Origin: Desulfosporosinus fructosivorans
Lineage (GTDB): Bacteria; Bacillota; Desulfitobacteriia; Desulfitobacteriales; Desulfitobacteriaceae
Assembly (NCBI RefSeq): GCF_004766045.1
Contig: NZ_SPQQ01000006.1
Span: 186,001 to 250,000 of the forward strand
Direction: 5' to 3'
DNA: 64,000 nucleotides
The notes beneath the pieces were generated by a model. That model was not told the origin of the DNA. It saw only the letters and a list, made by a program, of their open reading frames with translations, and made no database searches. The position numbers and the translations under genes are program-made. Below, piece by piece: positions 60,807 to 64,000 of the stretch (position 1 is its first letter; every line of letters begins with the position of its first letter).

Positions 60807-60836
60807 TTGGCAAATATTCACTGCAAAATGTATAAT
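60807..60836 (+). promoter_or_regulatory. Promoter of the LpdD-like gene
   Basis: TTGGCA (60807-60812), 18 bp, TATAAT (60831-60836). Confidence 0.7.
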
Positions 60837-60878
60837 GTAGATACCTAATGTTAAATTGGTAAAGTGAGGACAAAGCAC

Positions 60879-61283
60879 GTGCCATATAATAAACTGATTA
60901 ATTTCCCCATTTGGCAAGGACAAGAAGGGGAGGGACGTTGCCAAATTTCATTAATCCTCATGGATACTGGGAACGGAATTAATGGACTTTTGACAGGCGG
61001 GGGAAAACCCCATGTCGGCGGCGTTGTTCTGGCCCTTCCACGCCCAAGTCTCAGTGGTAAAGGGTGGAGTGCCGATATCTTCATCACGCCAGTTCCTGGG
61101 CATAAAGATGTCGACGTCGCTCGGACGGTTGCCGATACATTGGCCCGTGAACTCCAATGCTCTGTCGTTGTAACAGCAGGAATTCATTCTGATAACCTTA
61201 ACCCTGAGGAATTGGGTCAAATTGTCCTTCATTGCGCTACCTTGACTCAAGCCGCTCTAGCTTCATTTAACTCCAAGGATTAA
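60879..61283 (+). CDS. LpdD-like protein (proposed prenylated-flavin chaperone)
   Basis: About 134 residues from GTG 60879, with GTGAGGA 9 bases upstream; GTG 60864 would overlap it. The central motif G-G-G-K-P-H-V-G-G-V-V-L-A (~49-61) and the C-terminal V-V-V-T-A-G-I-H-S-D-N-L fit the short LpdD-like family found with UbiD-type decarboxylases in gallate and related pathways. The assignment is from the motif pattern and memory. No ubiD or ubiX homolog is in this window, so a partner may be elsewhere, or the protein may have a different job. Confidence 0.5.
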   Translation: MPYNKLINFPIWQGQEGEGRCQISLILMDTGNGINGLLTGGGKPHVGGVVLALPRPSLSGKGWSADIFITPVPGHKDVDVARTVADTLARELQCSVVVTAGIHSDNLNPEELGQIVLHCATLTQAALASFNSKD

Positions 61284-61342
61284 CTATATTATGAGGTGAA
61301 ACTGGGCACACAAATTTACGTGATTTTGTTGAAACCTCACAG

Positions 61343-61873
61343 TTAAACTTGTTGATCAGCGTTGGAAGGAATATCGAATATAAACACTTCTTTGGCCATT
61401 TCTAAATAACGAATAGCCTGATCCACCTGTGTTTGAAGTTGAGCCTTTTGATCGGCAAAGCTTTTAATTTGCTGTTCAAGTTGAAGGACTTCCATTCGCT
61501 TTTCAATGAGCTTAGTTTCTACGTCAAGTTCCATCGATTCGGAAATGCGTGTTGCTTCACTAAGCAACGTTTCACTTTCATTGCGGGCGGACTGTATAAG
61601 TTCGTCCGCTTGTTTACTAGCTTCGTTTTTTACTTGATTTGCAATACGCTGAGCACTCAGTAGGGCATCCCGGAGGTCTTTTTCCATTTGCTCATAGTTC
61701 TTTAGGCGATTGCCAGATTCGGCGTTTTGTTCTCTTAAGCTATTAATCTGTAAGCGCAGCTCTTTGTGCGCAGCATTGGCTTCAGATAACTGACGGTCCG
61801 TTTCTGCCCACGCTTGGTCGACAGCTTCTGGATCATACCCACGAATAACTCGCTTAAAGTCTGGCGTTTCCAA
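61343..61873 (-). CDS. DivIVA-domain protein
   Basis: 176 residues from TTG 61873 with AAGGAGG 9 bases upstream. The N-terminus D-F-K-R-V-I-R-G-Y-D-P-E-A-V-D-Q-A-W is the DivIVA lipid-binding/crossed-loop motif. Residues ~25-165 are a coiled coil. DivIVA proteins recognise negatively curved membrane at cell poles and septa and recruit partners in division, growth or sporulation. A 37-bp perfect palindrome lies 50 bp upstream. Confidence 0.88.
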   Translation of the reverse strand: METPDFKRVIRGYDPEAVDQAWAETDRQLSEANAAHKELRLQINSLREQNAESGNRLKNYEQMEKDLRDALLSAQRIANQVKNEASKQADELIQSARNESETLLSEATRISESMELDVETKLIEKRMEVLQLEQQIKSFADQKAQLQTQVDQAIRYLEMAKEVFIFDIPSNADQQV

Positions 61874-61924
61874 ATTCTAAAGCCTCCTTTTTTCACATTC
61901 CTCAACAACTCAACAACCCAAGAC

Positions 61925-61961
61925 AATGATACATTATAATTAATAATTATAATGTATCATT
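61925..61961. promoter_or_regulatory. 37-bp perfect palindrome
   Basis: AATGATACATTATAATTA (61925-61942), central A (61943), then the exact complement TAATTATAATGTATCATT (61944-61961). Each arm contains a TATAAT, one on each strand, so it may be two facing -10 boxes plus an operator. It lies between divIVA (minus) and the coat-F-like genes (plus). Confidence 0.7.
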
Positions 61962-62107
61962 TCTTGTCCATCTCGGGAAGTGCCATTTTGACCTAGTACT
62001 TCAATATGTTAGATATATTTTTCAAGACAGTGAATAATTTACGGTCTTTCTACACATCCTGAAAATGTTATTAAAAATTGGTTTTCTTAATAAAAGGAGG
62101 GATACAG

Positions 62108-62317
62108 ATGCAGCTAAATGAGATGGAAATGAAGAAAATCCTAGACCAAGGTATGCTAACTCGAAGTATTATTGAAAATGAAACTGTCATGAAAAAATGC
62201 CAAATGTATACTGAAATGGCTAAAGATCCAGCGGTAAAAGGATTTTTTAAAGAACAAGCTAAGGGCTTAGAAGATGTGTTAGGGTATTTTAACAAAGGAA
62301 TGGCCGAACTACAATAG
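62108..62317 (+). CDS. Coat-F-like small helical protein 1
   Basis: 69 residues from ATG 62108, with AAGGAGGG 8 bases upstream; the longer reading from 62078 lies upstream of the ribosome site. All-helical (M-K-K-I-L-D-Q-G-M-L-T-R-S-I-I-E-N-E, then A-V-K-G-F-F-K-E-Q-A-K-G), resembling half of a CotF-domain helical bundle. CotF proteins are outer spore-coat constituents. Paired with a second small helical gene 16 bp downstream. Confidence 0.65.
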   Translation: MQLNEMEMKKILDQGMLTRSIIENETVMKKCQMYTEMAKDPAVKGFFKEQAKGLEDVLGYFNKGMAELQ

Positions 62318-62333
62318 AAAGGGGGCTTTGGAA

Positions 62334-62531
62334 ATGAGTCAATTTACAGACCTAGATATGCTTTATGATTATGAAAAGGACGCCGCAGGTGCTGCAATGG
62401 GATACATGACACTTGCCACTCGAGCCCATCATGGTGATCTGAGAAGTATTTACTTACACTTGGCAAATGAGGCAACCAATGCTCATAATAAGGTTAGCAA
62501 GCTAATTAATCAAAGTGGTGGTATAGCATAG
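62334..62531 (+). CDS. Coat-F-like small helical protein 2
   Basis: 65 residues from ATG 62334, with AAAGGGGG 10 bases upstream; TTG 62328 overlaps less well. Sequence D-L-D-M-L-Y-D-Y-E-K-D-A-A-G-A-A-M-G-Y and H-L-A-N-E-A-T-N-A-H-N-K-V-S fits the second helical pair of CotF-type coat proteins. Two separate half-length genes, where CotF has one, may assemble into the same bundle. The stop codon lies within a run of ATAGC repeats. Confidence 0.65.
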   Translation: MSQFTDLDMLYDYEKDAAGAAMGYMTLATRAHHGDLRSIYLHLANEATNAHNKVSKLINQSGGIA

Positions 62532-62541
62532 CATAGCATAG
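62522..62541. repeat. ATAGC pentanucleotide repeats spanning a stop codon
   Basis: Four ATAGC units (62524-62543 approx.) overlap the end of the coat-F-like gene 2; the stop TAG is itself part of the repeat. Compare the TAGCT run at 22651-22674. Confidence 0.65.
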
Positions 62542-62602
62542 CTAGTGGGACATTCCAAAAAGTATATAAACGTCAGTTTCTGGCTACTTAAAAGAGAACT
62601 TA

Positions 62603-62648
62603 AAATAAAGAACCGAGAACACATAAGAATGTTCTCGGTTCTTTATTT
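62603..62648. terminator. 19-bp bidirectional terminator
   Basis: AAATAAAGAACCGAGAACA (62603-62621) and its exact complement (62630-62648). It closes the coat-F pair and the converging membrane-protein gene, whose stop codon lies inside it. Confidence 0.9.
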
Positions 62649-63177
62649 ACTTCCACCATCCGGTGGTCATCTCACTTGATATTTGGGTGAGATTATAGAT
62701 TGAAGCCTCATTAATTCGAAAGAAAAGTTGATGAAAATGGACAATACCTTTTTCTGGATAGTATTGTAAAGCAAAATCTTCCTCTTCATGGTAGCTAGAA
62801 GGATCCCTATGTAACGTAAAATACTGTACCTTTTGATTCTCTAAGTCAAGTAAGGTTTGTTCTGAGGCTGACAGGCGAGTTGCACGTTGTAAGTTGCGCA
62901 TCAACTCCCGTATTTTGTCTTCGTTTGTGTAGTATAAAGAATGAAACGGATCATCTGAATTGATCATTCCAAGCTTGTTAATCGCATGAGGATGAAGTTC
63001 TCGATTGGGAACATTGAGTGTACTGAAAGGATCAAGCCAACTCTCTTTGTAGGCTGGTGGTCCCCAAATAGAGAGGGCTACTATAAGTAAAATGCTTAGA
63101 ATAACAACAAATTTATGATTTTTCAATTTTAACAGTCGCATTCGACAGGAAAAAACAAAACTTGAAAACGAAAGCAT
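62647..63177 (-). CDS. Unknown single-pass membrane protein
   Basis: About 176 residues. ATG 63177 is chosen because AGGAGGAG stands 8 bases upstream; the reading from 63216 runs through that site. A short basic N-terminus (C-R-M-R-L-L-K-L-K-N-H-K) and one membrane helix (~22-40) anchor a soluble C-terminal domain outside the cell (D-D-P-F-H-S-L-Y-Y-T-N-E-D-K). No motif recognised. Downstream of the sigma-factor gene on the same strand; an anti-sigma or sporulation membrane role is only a guess from position. Confidence 0.6.
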   Translation of the reverse strand: MLSFSSFVFSCRMRLLKLKNHKFVVILSILLIVALSIWGPPAYKESWLDPFSTLNVPNRELHPHAINKLGMINSDDPFHSLYYTNEDKIRELMRNLQRATRLSASEQTLLDLENQKVQYFTLHRDPSSYHEEEDFALQYYPEKGIVHFHQLFFRINEASIYNLTQISSEMTTGWWK

Positions 63178-63302
63178 CGGCTCTCCTCCTAAGTAAGTGC
63201 GAGTGAACTCGTTCAACTAAAGTTGAAGATCAAGCGTGGGAGAGTCTACTTCTATCGAAGCAAAGTGCAAAATAGCACTCCCACTTGTAGCGATTGGATA
63301 AA

Positions 63303-63350
63303 GCAAACTTACTTCATGCGGAGTTATAAGCTCTATATGAAGTAAGTTGA
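63303..63350 (-). terminator. Hairpin downstream of the sigma-factor gene
   Basis: AACTTACTTCAT (63306-63317) and ATGAAGTAAGTT (63337-63348), perfect 12-bp arms. No T-run on the minus strand, so this may be a processing or attenuation structure. Confidence 0.5.
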
Positions 63351-63410
63351 AACCCGTCCACATGCTAAATGAGCGATATTCGAATCTCAGATATTCCCTA
63401 GAAAATGTGA

Positions 63411-64000
63411 TTAACCTGCCAGTTGGCGTGATCGATACTGTAGAGTTTTCCTCTTAATCCGCTGGATCGCGTTATCTAAAGACTTTGGCGGTAGTCCAAG
63501 CCGTTCAGAAACTTCACGTTGCTTAAATCCTTGTATGAAATAATGTTCAAAAACTAGACGCTCAAGATTGGACAAGTTTTTATTTAAGCCGTGAATCATG
63601 GTTTGAGCCTCATCATTTGCGATAACCATGGTAGCAGGATCCTCAGCGTTTGCTAGAAGAGAGAGAAAACTTGTTTCTTCAGAGTCTGAAAGCACATTGT
63701 TTAGGGAATAAGCGTCATTTAAGTTGACGTGTTTTTGGCGAGTATGCTTGCGTATGATATCGATTAGTTTGCGTTTAATGACCATTCTTAAAAAATGGAC
63801 AAAAGGTATTTCTAAGTTTGTATCATAAGACAATACGGCCTTATAAATAGCAATGCGCCCTTCTTGTATCAGGTCATCATAATCGGCTCTAGGTAAAAAA
63901 TATTTGCAAGCAATCATGCGAACTTCAGGTTCATAGTGCTGAATAATTAGATTTAGTGCCTCTTCGTCACCTGAGCGCGCAGCTTCTAGCATGGACTTTT
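63411..64000 (-). CDS. SigH-like sigma-70 factor, 5' end beyond the window
   Basis: At least 195 residues; the frame is still open at base 64000, and a Met at 63992 would cut off the usual N-terminus. Region 2: A-C-K-Y-F-L-P-R-A-D-Y-D-D-L-I-Q-E-G-R-I-A-I-Y-K-A, with the D-D-L-I-Q-E-G core-binding motif. Region 4: L-N-L-E-R-L-V then F-K-Q-R-E-V-S-E-R-L-G-L-P-P-K-S-L-D-N-A-I-Q-R. This is the SigH/Spo0H group that drives early sporulation and competence genes. Whether it is the primary SigH or a paralog cannot be told here. Confidence 0.85.
   Translation of the reverse strand, partial: KSMLEAARSGDEEALNLIIQHYEPEVRMIACKYFLPRADYDDLIQEGRIAIYKAVLSYDTNLEIPFVHFLRMVIKRKLIDIIRKHTRQKHVNLNDAYSLNNVLSDSEETSFLSLLANAEDPATMVIANDEAQTMIHGLNKNLSNLERLVFEHYFIQGFKQREVSERLGLPPKSLDNAIQRIKRKTLQYRSRQLAG

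Noticed and set aside
1..64000. CRISPR array
   Set aside because: No series of 24-40 bp repeats with regular spacers was seen; the CGTGCC cluster is far too short and close-spaced.

Overview
The window looks like a chromosomal segment of a spore-forming, Gram-positive sulfate or sulfite reducer of the Clostridia, most like Desulfosporosinus or a close relative. Three things support this. There is a dissimilatory sulfite reductase locus (dsrM, dsrK, ferredoxin, dsrA, dsrB, dsrD, dsrN-like) with the two-subunit DsrMK typical of Firmicutes and no dsrJOP. There are sporulation-type genes (a SigH-like sigma factor, an FtsK/SpoIIIE translocase, coat-F-like small proteins, a DUF3787-like small protein, DivIVA). 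Promoters and Shine-Dalgarno sequences are of low-GC Gram-positive type. The genus is an inference from gene content.

Layout. Positions 1-5400 are an accessory island lying against the 3' end of a tRNA-Trp gene (5417-5491, minus). It holds very AT-rich unknown genes, two paralogous small genes, a coiled-coil gene bracketed by related hairpin repeats, three small XRE-type regulators and two promoters overlapped by LexA/SOS-box-like palindromes. Four CGTGCC repeats lie beside the tRNA end and could be recombinase arm sites. No integrase is visible, so the island probably continues to the left of the window.

5.7-21.5 kb is housekeeping and envelope: a PHP phosphoesterase, a K+ channel with RCK domains, a four-BON protein, an FtsK/SpoIIIE translocase, a 2885-residue cyclic beta-1,2-glucan synthase-like protein, a methyltransferase and a PH-domain protein. 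21.5-34.5 kb holds exonuclease III, a one-chain AbrB-RelE-like fusion, a spore-surface-type small protein, pyruvate:ferredoxin oxidoreductase, a viroplasmin-RNase H, a DsrE-like protein with a cysteine-desulfurase-like enzyme, peptidase T, small proteins including an HNH-like one, and a THUMP rRNA methyltransferase.

34.9-46.3 kb is the sulfur-respiration core. DsrMK should take electrons from menaquinol and pass them toward the DsrC/DsrAB step. A CoA-disulfide reductase-rhodanese fusion and a two-cluster ferredoxin sit between dsrK and dsrA. DsrAB reduces sulfite, DsrD is its activator, and the CobB-like DsrN probably amidates siroheme. A LysR regulator and a nitrilase-family amidase follow. 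46.3-64 kb is mixed: M18 aminopeptidase, GNAT, an iron-sulfur flavoprotein, DegV, phosphoglucomutase, threonine dehydratase, diacylglycerol kinase, CbpA and ClpB, an LpdD-like protein, DivIVA, two coat-F-like proteins and a SigH-like sigma factor cut by the window edge.

The signals most worth a second look are: the 56473-56751 GC-rich element, whose 3' arm can pair with either of two 5' arms; the single-chain AbrB-RelE-like protein; the SOS-box-controlled small genes in the tRNA-Trp island; a 37-bp palindrome upstream of divIVA; a 34-bp palindrome inside the M18 aminopeptidase gene; a recurring TGAAC-NN-GTTCA intergenic motif; and a small gene interrupted by one in-frame stop.
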